Of a DNA stretch of 64,000 nucleotides, positions 27,773 through 37,107 are shown piece by piece; the stretch's first letter is position 1, and each line of letters begins with the position of its first letter. Both the position numbers and the translations under genes were made by a program. A model generated the notes under the pieces. That model had not been told where the DNA came from. It saw nothing but the letters and a program-made list of their open reading frames with translations, and made no database searches. Source of the stretch: Actinosynnema sp. ALI-1.44 (GTDB lineage Bacteria; Actinomycetota; Actinomycetes; Mycobacteriales; Pseudonocardiaceae); the NCBI RefSeq assembly GCF_001984155.1, contig NZ_MTQO01000053.1, positions 868,001 through 932,000 of the forward strand, in the 5' to 3' direction.

Positions 27773-29092
27773 GTGCTAGGCGCCTTCCGCTCGGCTCTCG
27801 CGACGCCGGATCTGCGAAAGAAGATCCTGTTCGTACTGGGGATCATCGTGGTGTACCGGGTGGGCGCCCTGCTGCCTTCACCAGGTGTGTCCTACCCGAA
27901 CGTGCAGAAGTGCATCGCTTCGGTCGAACAGGACGGCATCTACTCGCTGCTCAACCTGTTCAGCGGCGGTGCTCTGCTGCAGCTGTCCGTTTTCGCGCTC
28001 GGCATCATGCCGTACATCACGGCGAGCATCATCATCCAGTTGCTCACCGTGGTCATCCCGCGCTTCGAGCAGCTGAAGAAGGAAGGCCAGGCCGGTCAGG
28101 GCAAGCTGACCCAGTACACCCGGTACCTGACGATCGCGCTCGCGATCCTGCAGGCCACCGGCATCGTGGCGCTGGCCGACCGGCAGCAGCTGTTCGGCGA
28201 CTGCCGCGACGCGAACGGCGCGCAGGTCGACATCATCCCCGGTGACGGCATCTGGACCCTGGTCCTCATCGTCATCACGATGACCGCCGGTACCGCCGTC
28301 ATCATGTGGCTGGGCGAGCTGATCACCGAACGCGGCATCGGAAACGGCATGTCGCTGCTGATGTTCGTCAACATCGCGGCCCGCATCCCGTTCGAGGGCA
28401 AGATCATCTGGGACAAGGGTCCGATCACCTTCACCGTGATCTGCCTGTTCGGTCTCGCGATCATCGCCAGCGTCGTGTTCATGGAGCAGGGGCAGCGCAG
28501 GATCCCGGTCCAATATGCCAAGCGCATGATCGGTCGCCGGATGTACGGCGGAACCTCGACCTACCTGCCGCTGAAGGTCAACCAGGCCGGTGTCATCCCG
28601 GTGATCTTCGCGTCCTCGCTGCTGTACCTGCCCGACCTGATCTCCCGCCTGATCGGCGGATCGCAGGACTCCGGCTGGCAGCGCTGGATCCAGCAGAACC
28701 TCGTGCAGCAGAACAGCTGGGTGCACATCACCGTGTACTTCGCGCTGATCATCTTCTTCACGTACTTCTACATCACGATCACGTTCAACGTGAACGAACG
28801 CGCTGAGGAGATGCGGAAGTTCGGTGGCTTCATCCCCGGCATCCGCCCCGGCCGTCCCACCTCGGAATACCTGAGTTACGTGCTGAGCCGCATCACCCTG
28901 CCCGGCTCGATCTACCTTGGCATCATCGCGATCCTCCCGAACTTCTTCCTGTCGGTGACGGGATCGGGGAACAACCAGAACTTCCCGTTCGGTGGTACCG
29001 CGGTACTGATCATGGTCGGCGTCGGCCTCGACACCGTGAAACAGATCGAGAGCCAGCTGATGCAACGTAACTACGAAGGGTTCCTCAGGTGA
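27773..29092 (+). CDS. secY: preprotein translocase subunit SecY
   Basis: The 439-aa protein has ten membrane segments and SecY landmarks: [33 protein letters not shown] and [19 protein letters not shown]. It forms the SecYEG channel. I chose the GTG at [15 protein letters not shown], eight bases after AGGAGG; the open frame further upstream lacks homology. The stop overlaps adk as GTGA. It heads a secY-adk-map operon. Confidence 0.97.
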   Translation: MLGAFRSALATPDLRKKILFVLGIIVVYRVGALLPSPGVSYPNVQKCIASVEQDGIYSLLNLFSGGALLQLSVFALGIMPYITASIIIQLLTVVIPRFEQLKKEGQAGQGKLTQYTRYLTIALAILQATGIVALADRQQLFGDCRDANGAQVDIIPGDGIWTLVLIVITMTAGTAVIMWLGELITERGIGNGMSLLMFVNIAARIPFEGKIIWDKGPITFTVICLFGLAIIASVVFMEQGQRRIPVQYAKRMIGRRMYGGTSTYLPLKVNQAGVIPVIFASSLLYLPDLISRLIGGSQDSGWQRWIQQNLVQQNSWVHITVYFALIIFFTYFYITITFNVNERAEEMRKFGGFIPGIRPGRPTSEYLSYVLSRITLPGSIYLGIIAILPNFFLSVTGSGNNQNFPFGGTAVLIMVGVGLDTVKQIESQLMQRNYEGFLR

Positions 29093-29637
29093 CACGACTC
29101 GTTCTGGTCGGCCCGCCTGGCGCGGGCAAGGGCACGCAGGCCGGGACGCTCAGCGACAAGCTCGGCGTGCCGCACATCTCGACCGGTGACCTGTTCCGTG
29201 CCCACATCGGGAACAAGACCGAGCTCGGCCTCAGCGTCCAGTCGATCCTCGACTCGGGCAAGCTCGTGCCCGACGAGGTCACGAACCAGATGGTCCGTGA
29301 GCGGCTGGCCGAGGCCGACGCGCGGGACGGCTTCATCCTCGACGGCTTCCCGCGCAACATCGCGCAGGCCGACGTGCTCGGCGCGATCCTGGCCGAGTCG
29401 GGCAGGAAGCTGGACGCCGTCGTCGAGTTCCAGATCGACGAGGACGTGGTGGTGGCCCGGCTGCTCGGCCGCGGCCGCACGGACGACAACGAGGAAGTCA
29501 TCCGGCATCGCCAGCAGATCTACCGGTCCGAGACCGAGCCGCTGTTGAACTACTACCGCGACATCGTGGTGACAGTCGACGCCGTCGGCGAGGTCGGCGA
29601 GGTCACCAACCGCGTGCTCAACGCGCTGGACAAGTGA
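29089..29637 (+). CDS. adk: adenylate kinase, short form
   Basis: The 182-aa kinase has the P-loop [12 protein letters not shown], the AMP-binding HISTGDLFR and DGFPRN motifs, and [15 protein letters not shown] in place of the long LID domain. This short form is typical of Actinobacteria. It converts AMP and ATP to two ADP. It starts with GTG inside the secY stop and overlaps map in the same way (GTGA). Confidence 0.96.
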   Translation: MTRLVLVGPPGAGKGTQAGTLSDKLGVPHISTGDLFRAHIGNKTELGLSVQSILDSGKLVPDEVTNQMVRERLAEADARDGFILDGFPRNIAQADVLGAILAESGRKLDAVVEFQIDEDVVVARLLGRGRTDDNEEVIRHRQQIYRSETEPLLNYYRDIVVTVDAVGEVGEVTNRVLNALDK

Positions 29638-30452
29638 CCCGCGGTGGTCTGCTCGGCATGCTGCGCGGGCGCCGGTCGATGATCGAGGTCAAGACCCGCG
29701 GCGAGCTCGAGGCGATGCGCGCCGCGGGCATCGTCGTCGCCCGCACGCTCGACCTGCTCACCAAGGCCGTGCGGCCGGGAGTGAGCACGGGTGAGCTCGA
29801 CGAACTGGCCGAGCAGACGATCAGGGACGCCGGGGCGGTGCCGTCCTTCAAGGGCTACCACGACTACCCGGCGTCGATCTGCTCGTCGGTGAACGAGCAG
29901 GTCGTCCACGGCATACCGGCGAGATCGCAGGTGCTCGCCGAAGGCGACCTGATCTCGATCGACTGCGGCGCGATCCTCGAAGGCTGGCACGGCGACGCGG
30001 CGGTGACAGTCGCGGCGGGCGAGATCCGCCCGGAGGACGCGCTGCTGTCCGAGGCCACCCGAACGTCGCTGTACGCGGGCGTCGAGGCCTTGGTCGTCGG
30101 CGCGCGGCTCTCGGACGTCTCGCACGCGATCGAGAAGTCGATCCTCCGCTCGGCGAAGGACCACGGCGTCAGGTACGGCATCATCCGCGACTACGGCGGC
30201 CACGGCATCGGTACCGAGATGCACATGGAGCCGTACCTGTCGAACTACGGCAAGCCCGGCAAAGGCCCCCGCCTGGTGGCCGGGATGGCGATCGCCGTCG
30301 AGCCGATGCTGACCCTGGGCGACCACGACACCGACGAACTCGACGACGGCTGGACAGTGGTGACCGTCGACGGCTCCCGCGCGGCGCACTGGGAGCACAG
30401 CATCGCGATCACCGACGACGGCCCCTGGATCCTCACCGCCCCCGAAGACTAG
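29634..30452 (+). CDS. map: methionine aminopeptidase, type I
   Basis: The 272-aa enzyme removes the initiator methionine. Metal ligands can be seen in [19 protein letters not shown] (two Asp), [12 protein letters not shown] (His), AVEPMLTLG (Glu) and WEHSIAIT (Glu). The start used is the GTG in the GTGA overlap with adk; ATG codons 24 and 45 bases later are alternatives. The stop lies in CTAG, which also forms the stop of the convergent barstar-domain gene. Confidence 0.96.
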   Translation: MTRGGLLGMLRGRRSMIEVKTRGELEAMRAAGIVVARTLDLLTKAVRPGVSTGELDELAEQTIRDAGAVPSFKGYHDYPASICSSVNEQVVHGIPARSQVLAEGDLISIDCGAILEGWHGDAAVTVAAGEIRPEDALLSEATRTSLYAGVEALVVGARLSDVSHAIEKSILRSAKDHGVRYGIIRDYGGHGIGTEMHMEPYLSNYGKPGKGPRLVAGMAIAVEPMLTLGDHDTDELDDGWTVVTVDGSRAAHWEHSIAITDDGPWILTAPED

Positions 30453-31549
30453 GCCAGCTCCAGCGTGACGTGGGCGCGGATCAGGTCCACCCACTCCGCG
30501 AACGGGTCCCGCCGTGAGATGGCACGCTCCGCTTCGAGCCGCAAGTGAGCCCTTGCGACGTCCGAGTCGTGCCAGACCAGGGTGAACGGTGGCCTGGCGC
30601 CGAATCCGCCGCTGAGGCAGTCGCGGATCGCCTGCCAGTTCCAGCCGAAGTAGCCACCGGGACCGTTCACCGCCTCGCCGAGAGCGCAGTAGAAGCCCAT
30701 TTCGTCGGTGACGAACCGCCCGTCGATGTGGAAGGTCTGCCCGGGTCCCTGCTCCGGCCCGGTGCGTGGGCGGGAGAGCGCGGCGGCCAGCCAGGCTTCC
30801 CGTCCTTCGAGGCCGTAGCCCGCCCACAGGTTCTTCTCCCGCGGACCACCGGCGAACCACATGTCCCAGATGGATCGCGCAGTCCGTGGCGGGTGATCGC
30901 TCACCCCGTTCGCGACGACGAGGTCGACGAGTCCGTCGCCTGCTTTCGACGGTACGGCGGACCGCACGTCGAGCATCGTGTACCACGACGGGTAAAAGTG
31001 ATTCCCTTGCCGGTCGAGGAAAACAACGTGTGTCCGGCCGATTGGAACCGGCGTGCCCTTGCCGAGCAGGCGCCGCAGCTTGTTCCGCGGCTCCACGCCG
31101 TACAAGGTCATGGGTCCCGACGGTGCTGGGAGCCGCTGGACGAACAGGCCGTCGATGCCCGAGCACGTGCCCATCGCGCTGCCACCGTCCTCCCACAGGC
31201 GGAACTCGGCCACGTTCGGCGGGCAGCAGGGAGGCTGGTAGAAGTCGTGCAGCCGAGCCTCGACCGCCACGTCGGCCAGTCCGTCGACGCGACCGAGCAC
31301 AGTCACGTCCCGCAGCGGCCATCCTTGACCCGGTTCGTCACCGGCGTCGACGTAGACGTCCCCGAGCCGCACGGGCACCGGTGAATCGAGCGCGTCCCGC
31401 AGCACGCCCTCCGGCTCACACCCGGACAGGGTGATCCGGACGAGCTCAGGCCCGGGCGGGTCGACGAACAGGCCGTGGATGTCCAGGCACAGGCCCAGCG
31501 TCTCGTCGTCGGATTCGTCGTCGAGCAGGAGGTATCTGAAAGGGGGCAC
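30449..31549 (-). CDS. barstar-domain protein with long N-terminal part
   Basis: The 366-aa protein ends (about residues 270-340) in a barstar-like fold: QTFHIDGRFVTDEMGFYCALGEAV, YFGWNWQAIRDCLSGGF and FTLVWHDSDVAR. Barstar inhibits barnase-type RNases, so this may be an immunity protein. The first 250 residues contain two similar units with DIHGLFVDPP and GIDGLFVQRLPAPSG, each followed by a YG-like or SG-like C-E-P motif. I chose the GTG at MPPFRYLLLDDE because it starts at the conserved part. An ATG at 31627 would add 26 residues and leave only seven bases to the divergent gene. No partner nuclease is in the window. Confidence 0.78.
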   Translation of the reverse strand: MPPFRYLLLDDESDDETLGLCLDIHGLFVDPPGPELVRITLSGCEPEGVLRDALDSPVPVRLGDVYVDAGDEPGQGWPLRDVTVLGRVDGLADVAVEARLHDFYQPPCCPPNVAEFRLWEDGGSAMGTCSGIDGLFVQRLPAPSGPMTLYGVEPRNKLRRLLGKGTPVPIGRTHVVFLDRQGNHFYPSWYTMLDVRSAVPSKAGDGLVDLVVANGVSDHPPRTARSIWDMWFAGGPREKNLWAGYGLEGREAWLAAALSRPRTGPEQGPGQTFHIDGRFVTDEMGFYCALGEAVNGPGGYFGWNWQAIRDCLSGGFGARPPFTLVWHDSDVARAHLRLEAERAISRRDPFAEWVDLIRAHVTLELA

Positions 31550-31634
31550 GTCACCGAAGGGTAGGGCCAGCCCCACCAAAAGCGTAGGGATTACGCCATC
31601 CACCTGCGGGTCCTCGGCGGGAACCATAGTCACC

Positions 31635-32057
31635 GTGACCGACGACTTCGCCCATGACCAGATCCGCGTGACCGACCTCGACCGCAAGGCCACCGAGGCG
31701 CGGCTGCGGCTCGCGCACACCGACGGCAGCCTGACCCTGGACGAGCTGGACGAACGTCTGGCGAACCTTTGGTTGACCAAGACCCGACGGGACCTGACCG
31801 ATCTGGTGCGTGACCTGCCCGCGCCGCCGCCTCCGCCGCCTCCGCCCGCGCCGCCGAAGCCCAACGGCGCCCTGATGGCGATGCGGGTGCTGACCGTGAT
31901 CTGGCTGGCGGTCAGCGCGGTCAACCTGGTCATCTGGCTGATCGTGTCGCTGACCAGCTTCGAGCTCGCCTACCCGTGGTTCATCTGGCCGCTGGTGCCG
32001 CCGGGTGCCGTCCTCGGCGTGCTGTGGTGGTTCGGGGTGGGGCGTACCCGCAGCTAG
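31635..32057 (+). CDS. DUF1707 domain membrane protein
   Basis: The 140-aa protein begins with GTG and has the DUF1707 motif ([34 protein letters not shown], of which the core is VTDxDR...[11 protein letters not shown]). A poly-proline linker and two membrane segments (about residues 82-103 and 112-132) follow. Such proteins are widespread in Actinobacteria, and their role is unknown, perhaps membrane or cell-wall linked. It is divergent from the barstar-domain gene and lies just before the infA promoter. Confidence 0.82.
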   Translation: MTDDFAHDQIRVTDLDRKATEARLRLAHTDGSLTLDELDERLANLWLTKTRRDLTDLVRDLPAPPPPPPPPAPPKPNGALMAMRVLTVIWLAVSAVNLVIWLIVSLTSFELAYPWFIWPLVPPGAVLGVLWWFGVGRTRS

Positions 32058-32067
32058 GACCCCCGAT

Positions 32068-32096
32068 TTGGGACACGGTGCCGGGGTGCGTACACT
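32068..32096 (+). promoter_or_regulatory. promoter of the infA-alpha operon
   Basis: TTGGGA at 32068-32073 and TACACT at 32091-32096 are spaced by 17 bases, about 138 bases before infA. A short GGCGC/GCGCC hairpin lies in the leader. This is the best sigma-70-like pair ahead of infA and probably drives infA-rpmJ-rpsM-rpsK-rpsD-rpoA-rplQ. Confidence 0.55.
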
Positions 32097-32233
32097 GGGT
32101 TGGTGGCGCGCTCGTAGCGCCGGTCTCGTTGTGCGGTTTTTTCCTTGAGATGAACCCTCGCGTGTCCGGTACAGGCGTGCCCGAGGTACGAAGCAGTGTA
32201 CGAAGTAAGTCATCGTCACGAAACGCGGAGGAC

Positions 32234-32455
32234 ATGGGCAAGAAGGACGGGGCCATCGAAGTCGAGGGTCGCGTGGTCGAACCCCTTCCCAACGCGATGT
32301 TTCGCGTTGAGCTGGAGAACGGGCACAAGGTTCTCGCGCACATCAGTGGCAAGATGCGGCAGCACTACATCCGTATCCTGCCTGAGGACCGGGTCGTCGT
32401 GGAGCTTTCGCCGTATGACCTGACCCGTGGGCGCATCGTCTACCGCTACAAGTAG
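32234..32455 (+). CDS. infA: translation initiation factor IF-1
   Basis: The 73-aa OB-fold protein has [22 protein letters not shown] and [33 protein letters not shown], quoted as two landmarks. It binds the A site of the 30S subunit during initiation. It follows GCGGAGGAC. It is the first gene of the alpha operon segment. Confidence 0.98.
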   Translation: MGKKDGAIEVEGRVVEPLPNAMFRVELENGHKVLAHISGKMRQHYIRILPEDRVVVELSPYDLTRGRIVYRYK

Positions 32456-32490
32456 TGACCTTTACCAGGCTTGAACAGGAGAGCTGAGGC

Positions 32491-32604
32491 GTGAAGGTCC
32501 AGCCGAGCGTCAAGAAGATCTGCGACAAGTGCAAGGTGATCCGCCGGCACGGTCGCGTCATGGTGATCTGCGAGAACTTGCGTCACAAGCAGCGCCAGGG
32601 CTGA
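32491..32604 (+). CDS. rpmJ: 50S ribosomal protein bL36, zinc-binding form
   Basis: The 37-aa protein [20 protein letters not shown]... has Cys11, Cys14, Cys27 and His32, the zinc ribbon of the C+ form. It starts with GTG after an AGGAGAGCTGAGGC site. It lies 35 bases after infA, as in most Actinobacteria. A zinc-free paralogue, if any, is elsewhere. Confidence 0.97.
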   Translation: MKVQPSVKKICDKCKVIRRHGRVMVICENLRHKQRQG

Positions 32605-32633
32605 CAACAGCACAAGAGGACCTCCTATGACCT

Positions 32634-32654
32634 GCCGGATCACACGGATCCGGC
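32634..32654 (+). promoter_or_regulatory. hairpin in the rpmJ-rpsM gap
   Basis: GCCGGATC and GATCCGGC form an 8-bp stem with loop ACACG in the 148-base gap before rpsM. No T-run follows. It could be a regulatory site for the alpha operon, where uS4 is the repressor in E. coli, but nothing shows this directly. Confidence 0.3.
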
Positions 32655-32752
32655 GTACCCCCGGACTTCAGGCCGGGGCCCGGGCTTCACGAGTCAACCC
32701 GGGGCGGTCAGGGAGCAGACCTGGAGAAATTCACTAAGGAGAAAGCGCCGAA

Positions 32753-33133
32753 ATGGCACGACTCATGGGCGTCGACCTCCCCCGCGAAAAGCGGTTGGAG
32801 ATCGCGCTTACCTACATCTTTGGCATCGGGCGTACCCGCTCCAAGGAGCTGCTGACGGCGACCGAGTTGTCTCCCGACCTGCGCGTCAAGGACCTCTCCG
32901 ACGAGGAGGTCCTGAAGCTCAGGGACTACATCGAGGAGCACTTCAAGGTCGAGGGTGACCTCCGCCGCGAGGTCCAGGCCGACATTCGCCGGAAGATGGA
33001 GATCGGCTGCTACGAGGGCCTTCGCTGGCGTCGTGGTCTGCCAGTCCGCGGTCAGCGGACCAAGACCAACGCGCGTACCCGCAAGGGCCCGAAGAAGACG
33101 GTCGCCGGCAAGAAGAAGGCCGGAAAGAAGTGA
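32753..33133 (+). CDS. rpsM: 30S ribosomal protein uS13
   Basis: The 126-aa protein has [34 protein letters not shown] and the basic tail [21 protein letters not shown]. It forms bridges to the 50S subunit from the 30S head. Its TGA overlaps the GTG of a 62-codon ORF, which fills most of the unusual 200-base gap to rpsK. Confidence 0.98.
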   Translation: MARLMGVDLPREKRLEIALTYIFGIGRTRSKELLTATELSPDLRVKDLSDEEVLKLRDYIEEHFKVEGDLRREVQADIRRKMEIGCYEGLRWRRGLPVRGQRTKTNARTRKGPKKTVAGKKKAGKK

Positions 33134-33318
33134 GCCAGTACTGCGGTCGGACGCTCAAGCTCGTCACGCAGTCGCGGCGTGGCCGGTCCGCCATGCGGGC
33201 CACCCTCGTCGCCCCGCAGAACGCCCGCCCAGAGGCGCTGCGGGACCTGTACCTCGACGCCGGTTCTCGCATCCGGCGCGGGTCTGCCGCTCCTTCACCC
33301 ACTCGCGCTTCCAAGTAG
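33130..33318 (+). CDS. possible small basic protein encoded between rpsM and rpsK
   Basis: A 62-codon ORF starts with GTG in a GTGA overlap with rpsM and stops 15 bases before the rpsK ATG. Third-position GC is 51 of 62 codons overall and 41 of the first 44, as in the neighbouring genes. This is hard to explain for a non-coding spacer. The product ([20 protein letters not shown]...) is rich in Arg and Ala, with a single Cys. I recognise no family. The last 18 codons look less coding-like, so the true product may be shorter or the gene may be decaying. Confidence 0.4.
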   Translation: MSQYCGRTLKLVTQSRRGRSAMRATLVAPQNARPEALRDLYLDAGSRIRRGSAAPSPTRASK

Positions 33319-33333
33319 GAGAAACCCGAAGAA

Positions 33334-33738
33334 ATGCCACCCAAGTCGCGTACTGGCGCCGTCAAGAAGGTGCGGCGCAAGGAAAAGAAGAACATCTCCC
33401 ACGGGCATGCTCACATCAAGAGCACGTTCAACAACACGATCGTCTCGATCACCGACCCGCAGGGCAACGTGATCAGCTGGGCGTCCAGCGGTCACGTCGG
33501 CTTCAAGGGCTCGCGCAAGTCGACGCCGTTCGCCGCCCAGATGGCCGCGGAGAACGCCGCCCGCAAGGCCGCCGAGCACGGCATGAAGAAGGTCGACGTG
33601 TTCGTCAAGGGCCCGGGTTCCGGCCGTGAGACCGCGATCCGTTCGCTGCAGGCAGCCGGCCTCGAGGTCGGCACGATCCAGGACGTGACCCCGCAGCCCC
33701 ACAACGGCTGCCGCCCGCCCAAGCGGCGCCGGGTCTGA
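33334..33738 (+). CDS. rpsK: 30S ribosomal protein uS11
   Basis: The 134-aa protein shows [38 protein letters not shown] and the C-terminal [16 protein letters not shown]. It forms part of the 30S platform near the E site. It is preceded by GTAGGAGAAACCCGAAGAA. Normal size. Confidence 0.98.
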   Translation: MPPKSRTGAVKKVRRKEKKNISHGHAHIKSTFNNTIVSITDPQGNVISWASSGHVGFKGSRKSTPFAAQMAAENAARKAAEHGMKKVDVFVKGPGSGRETAIRSLQAAGLEVGTIQDVTPQPHNGCRPPKRRRV

Positions 33739-33761
33739 GGCACGGGGAGGAGTAAGAACAA

Positions 33762-34367
33762 ATGGCTCGTTATACGGGACCTGCCACGCGTAAGTCGCGT
33801 CGGCTCAAGGTTGACCTCGTCGGTGGCGACAAGGCGTTCGAGCGTCGCCCCTACCCGCCCGGCCAGCACGGCCGCGGCCGGGTCAAGGAGAGCGAGTACC
33901 TGCTCCAGCTGCAGGAGAAGCAGAAGGCCCGCTTCACCTACGGCGTGCTCGAGCGTCAGTTCCGCAAGTACTACGACGAGGCCGTCCGCCAGCAGGGCAA
34001 GACCGGTGAGGTCCTGCTCCAGCTGCTGGAGTCGCGTTTGGACAACGTGGTGTACCGCGCGGGTCTCGCGCGCACCCGTCGCCAGGCGCGCCAGCTGGTC
34101 AGCCACGGTCACTTCATCGTCAACGGCGTGAAGGTGAACGTGCCCAGCTACCAGGTCACCAAGTTCGACATCATCGACGTGAAGCCGAAGTCGATGCCGA
34201 CGCTGCCGTTCGAGGTCGCCAAGGCGACCATCGGCGACCGCCCGGTGCCGGCGTGGCTGCAGGTCGTCCCGTCGAACCTGCGGATCCTGGTGCACCAGCG
34301 GCCGGAGCGGGCGCAGATCGACGTGCCCGTCCAGGAACAGCTGATCGTCGAGTTCTACTCGAAGTAA
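33762..34367 (+). CDS. rpsD: 30S ribosomal protein uS4, cysteine-free form
   Basis: The 201-aa protein has MARYTGPATRKSRRLKVDL, the S4 RNA-binding domain (ESRLDNVVYRAGLARTRRQARQLVSHGH in part) and ends LIVEFYSK. The N-terminal zinc knuckle cysteines of some uS4 proteins are absent, which is normal for this lineage. uS4 starts 30S assembly. A terminator-like hairpin follows before rpoA. Confidence 0.98.
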   Translation: MARYTGPATRKSRRLKVDLVGGDKAFERRPYPPGQHGRGRVKESEYLLQLQEKQKARFTYGVLERQFRKYYDEAVRQQGKTGEVLLQLLESRLDNVVYRAGLARTRRQARQLVSHGHFIVNGVKVNVPSYQVTKFDIIDVKPKSMPTLPFEVAKATIGDRPVPAWLQVVPSNLRILVHQRPERAQIDVPVQEQLIVEFYSK

Positions 34368-34376
34368 GACTTGATC

Positions 34377-34405
34377 AGCCCCGGCGTTCCGATAGCGCCG
34401 GGGCT
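34377..34405 (+). terminator. hairpin between rpsD and rpoA
   Basis: AGCCCCGGCG and CGCCGGGGCT form a perfect 10-bp stem around a nine-base loop, nine bases after the rpsD stop. The following CCATTTCC is only weakly T-rich. It may attenuate read-through and thereby set the level of rpoA relative to the ribosomal genes. Confidence 0.55.
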
Positions 34406-34455
34406 CCATTTCCAGGCATCAAATAGCGGGTGCCTCAGGGAAGGAAACGAAGAAA

Positions 34456-35517
34456 GTGCTTATCTCACAGCGTCCCAGTCTCGCCGAAGAGCCGGTCAGC
34501 GAGACCAGGTCCCGGTTCGTCATCGAGCCGCTCGAGCCTGGTTTCGGCTACACGCTCGGCAACTCGCTGCGCCGCACCCTGCTGTCCTCGATCCCGGGGG
34601 CGGCGGTCACCAGCATCCGCATCGACGGTGTGCTGCACGAGTTCACCACCGTTCCGGGGGTGAAGGAGGACGTCACCGACATCATCCTGAACCTCAAGGA
34701 GCTCGTCGTCTCGTCCGAGGAGGACGAGCCGGTCACCATGTACCTGCGCAAGCAGGGCCCTGGTGAGGTCACCGCCGGAGACATCGTGCCGCCGGCCGGT
34801 GTCACCGTGCACAACCCCGATCTGCACATCGCCACGCTGAACGGCAAGGGCAAGCTGGAGATCGAGCTGGTGGTCGAGCGGGGCCGTGGTTACGTGCCCG
34901 CGGTGCAGAACAAGCAGGCGGGTGCCGAGATCGGCCGGATCCCGGTCGACTCGATCTACTCGCCGGTGCTGAAGGTGACCTACAAGGTCGAGGCGACGCG
35001 TGTCGAGCAGCGCACGGACTTCGACAAGCTGATCCTGGACGTGGAGTCCAAGCCGTCGATCACGCCGCGCGACGCGGTGGCGTCGGCTGGCAAGACCCTG
35101 GTCGAGCTCTTCGGCCTGGCACGCGAGCTGAACGTCGATGCCGAGGGCATCGAGATCGGCCCGTCGCCCGCGGAGGCGGACACCATCGCCGCCTACGCGA
35201 TGCCGATCGAGGACCTCGACCTGACGGTCCGGTCGTACAACTGCCTCAAGCGCGAGGGCATCCACACCGTGGGTGAGCTGGTTTCGCGCAGCGAGGCGGA
35301 CCTGCTGGACATCCGCAACTTCGGTGCGAAGTCGATCGACGAGGTCAAGATGAAGCTCGTCAGCCTCGGCCTCGCGCTCAAGGACAGCCCTCCCGGGTTC
35401 GACCCGACCGCCGCGGCGTCGGACTACCCCGCCGAGAGCGCTTGGGCGACTGCGGACACCAGCGTCGACACCAGCCACGACGACGGCCAGGACTACGCCG
35501 AGACGGAGCAGCTCTGA
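34456..35517 (+). CDS. rpoA: RNA polymerase alpha subunit
   Basis: The 353-aa protein has the alpha N-terminal dimer domain ([28 protein letters not shown] in part) and the C-terminal DNA-binding domain with [21 protein letters not shown] Ser/Asp-rich acidic tail of about 40 residues ends it. It begins with GTG after AAGGAAACGAAGAAA. It scaffolds the polymerase and contacts UP elements and activators. Confidence 0.98.
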   Translation: MLISQRPSLAEEPVSETRSRFVIEPLEPGFGYTLGNSLRRTLLSSIPGAAVTSIRIDGVLHEFTTVPGVKEDVTDIILNLKELVVSSEEDEPVTMYLRKQGPGEVTAGDIVPPAGVTVHNPDLHIATLNGKGKLEIELVVERGRGYVPAVQNKQAGAEIGRIPVDSIYSPVLKVTYKVEATRVEQRTDFDKLILDVESKPSITPRDAVASAGKTLVELFGLARELNVDAEGIEIGPSPAEADTIAAYAMPIEDLDLTVRSYNCLKREGIHTVGELVSRSEADLLDIRNFGAKSIDEVKMKLVSLGLALKDSPPGFDPTAAASDYPAESAWATADTSVDTSHDDGQDYAETEQL

Positions 35518-35562
35518 GTCCCTTGTGGACGCTCAAGAGCGGACATATCTAGGAGCTAGGAA

Positions 35563-36231
35563 ATGCCCACCCCCACGAAGGGTCGCCGCCTCGGCGGGTC
35601 TCCGGCGCACGAACGGATGTTGCTGGCCAACCTGGCCACCTCGCTGTTCACGCACGGCCGGATCACCACCACGGAGGCCAAGGCCAAGCGGCTGCGTCCG
35701 TTGGCCGAGCGCCTGATCACCAAGGCGAAGTACGCGCACCAGGCCAACGAGGAGTACGTCAAGGCGACTCCCGAGGCCGAGCGCAAGGACAAGTACAGCG
35801 AGTCCGGCTTCAAGACCAGCCCGGCCGCACTGCACCACCGTCGTGAGATCACCAAGGTGATCCGCAACAAGGATGTCGTGCACCGCCTGCTGGCCGAGAT
35901 CGGCCCGTTCTTCAACGACCGCGACGGTGGCTACACCCGCATCGTCAAGACGCTGCCGCGCAAGGGTGACAACGCCAAGATGGCGATCATCGAGCTGGTC
36001 AACGAGAAGACCGTGACCAGCGAGGCGGAGAAGGCCCGCGGTACCAAGTTCGCCAAGAAGGCCGACGAGCCGAAGGCGGAGACCAAGGTGGAGGACCAGG
36101 ACGCCGAGGCGCCCGAGTCCGCGACCAAGGACGCCGCGGACGAGCCCGCCGAGGGTGCCGAGGCCAAGGCCGATGAGGCCCCGGCTGAGGACGCCACCGA
36201 GGAGAAGTCCGAGAAGAAGGACGAGTCCTGA
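35563..36231 (+). CDS. rplQ: 50S ribosomal protein bL17 with internal insertion and acidic tail
   Basis: The 222-aa protein begins [20 protein letters not shown] and continues with [23 protein letters not shown]. Between LITKAK (residue 56) and LHHRREI (residue 90) there are about 30 residues, including [20 protein letters not shown], that normal bL17 proteins lack; there only a KGA- or GGS-like turn connects the helices. After residue 150 an acidic Lys/Glu/Ala tail follows, common in Actinobacteria. bL17 lies near the tunnel exit. The TGA overlaps the likely CTG start of truA. Confidence 0.96.
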   Translation: MPTPTKGRRLGGSPAHERMLLANLATSLFTHGRITTTEAKAKRLRPLAERLITKAKYAHQANEEYVKATPEAERKDKYSESGFKTSPAALHHRREITKVIRNKDVVHRLLAEIGPFFNDRDGGYTRIVKTLPRKGDNAKMAIIELVNEKTVTSEAEKARGTKFAKKADEPKAETKVEDQDAEAPESATKDAADEPAEGAEAKADEAPAEDATEEKSEKKDES

Positions 36232-37061
36232 GGGATCAGTTCGACCAGGAGCCCGTCGCCCCCACTGGGGACGGCGGGCTCCTGCGCATACGCCTGGACA
36301 TCGCCTACGACGGAACGGACTTCTCCGGTTGGGCCCGTCAGCCCGAGCGCAGGACCGTCTGCGGGGTCCTGGAGGACACGCTCGCGCGGATCATGCGGCT
36401 GCCCGAAGTCCGTCTGACCGTGGCCGGGCGGACGGACGCGGGTGTGCACGCGACCGGCCAGGTGGCCCATGTGGACCTCCCGGTCGTGCCGGAGGCGTAC
36501 CGCCTGAACCGCGCGCTGCCCGGCGACGTGAGGATCCTGGGCGTCTCAACGGTGTCCACGGACTTCGACGCCCGGTTCGCCGCACTGCGCAGGCACTACA
36601 CGTACCGCGTGTCGGACGCGGTGGTAGCTCCCTTGCAGCGCAACCACATCGTGGCCTGGCCGCGTTCCCTCGACATCGGCCTGATCAACGCGGCCGCCCA
36701 GACCTTGTTGGGAACGCACGACTTCGTGGCCTTCTGCAAGCGACGTGAAGGTGCCACGACCATCCGCGAGCTGCAGCGCCTGGCCTGGCGCAGGGAAGGC
36801 GAGGTGCTGGTCGCCGACGTGTCGGCGGACGCCTTCTGCCACTCCATGGTCCGCAGCCTGGTCGGCGCCCTGTTGGCGGTGGGCGAGGGCAAACGCCCGG
36901 TCGACTGGCCCGCGAAGCTGCTCACCGCCGAAGCGCGGTCCAGCGAGGTGACCGTCGCACCGGCACACGGCCTGATCCTGACCAAGGTGGACTACCCAGC
37001 CGAGCCCGACCTGGCGAAACGCGCGGCGGAAACCCGCAACGTCCGCACCTTGACCTCGTGA
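36228..37061 (+). CDS. truA: tRNA pseudouridine(38-40) synthase TruA, non-canonical start
   Basis: Landmarks are [17 protein letters not shown], the catalytic [15 protein letters not shown] (nucleophilic Asp), RHYTYRV and the C-terminal [18 protein letters not shown]. The enzyme makes pseudouridine at positions 38-40 of the anticodon arm. The N-terminal strand lies upstream of the first ATG (36393), yet between the last in-frame stop and that ATG there is no ATG, GTG or TTG. The best starts are CTG at 36228, overlapping the rplQ stop as CTGA with GAAGGA upstream, or CTG at 36282. The first gives 277 residues. The synteny rplQ-truA is standard. Confidence 0.9.
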   Translation: MRDQFDQEPVAPTGDGGLLRIRLDIAYDGTDFSGWARQPERRTVCGVLEDTLARIMRLPEVRLTVAGRTDAGVHATGQVAHVDLPVVPEAYRLNRALPGDVRILGVSTVSTDFDARFAALRRHYTYRVSDAVVAPLQRNHIVAWPRSLDIGLINAAAQTLLGTHDFVAFCKRREGATTIRELQRLAWRREGEVLVADVSADAFCHSMVRSLVGALLAVGEGKRPVDWPAKLLTAEARSSEVTVAPAHGLILTKVDYPAEPDLAKRAAETRNVRTLTS

Positions 37062-37101
37062 GTGTCTTGGCCGGTTAGAACCGGCCAAAACACTCACGAG
37101 G
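37054..37101. terminator. long bidirectional terminator between truA and subtilase gene
   Basis: Two arms of 23 bases pair with a single mismatch around an AG loop; the core is TTGGCCGGTT/AACCGGCCAA and the ends are CCTCGTGAGTGT/ACACTCACGAGG. The truA stop codon lies inside the 5' arm, and GTTTT follows. It serves both convergent genes. Its length suggests a member of a repeated palindrome family. Confidence 0.85.
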
Positions 37102-37107
37102 GTTTTC

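Noticed and set aside
32627-32737. 36-codon ORF between rpmJ and rpsM with a purine-rich site in front
   Set aside because: About a third of third positions are A or T, unlike real genes here, and it overlaps a hairpin.
36393-37061. truA starting at the first ATG
   Set aside because: This would remove the conserved N-terminal strand and the [10 protein letters not shown] segment of the enzyme.
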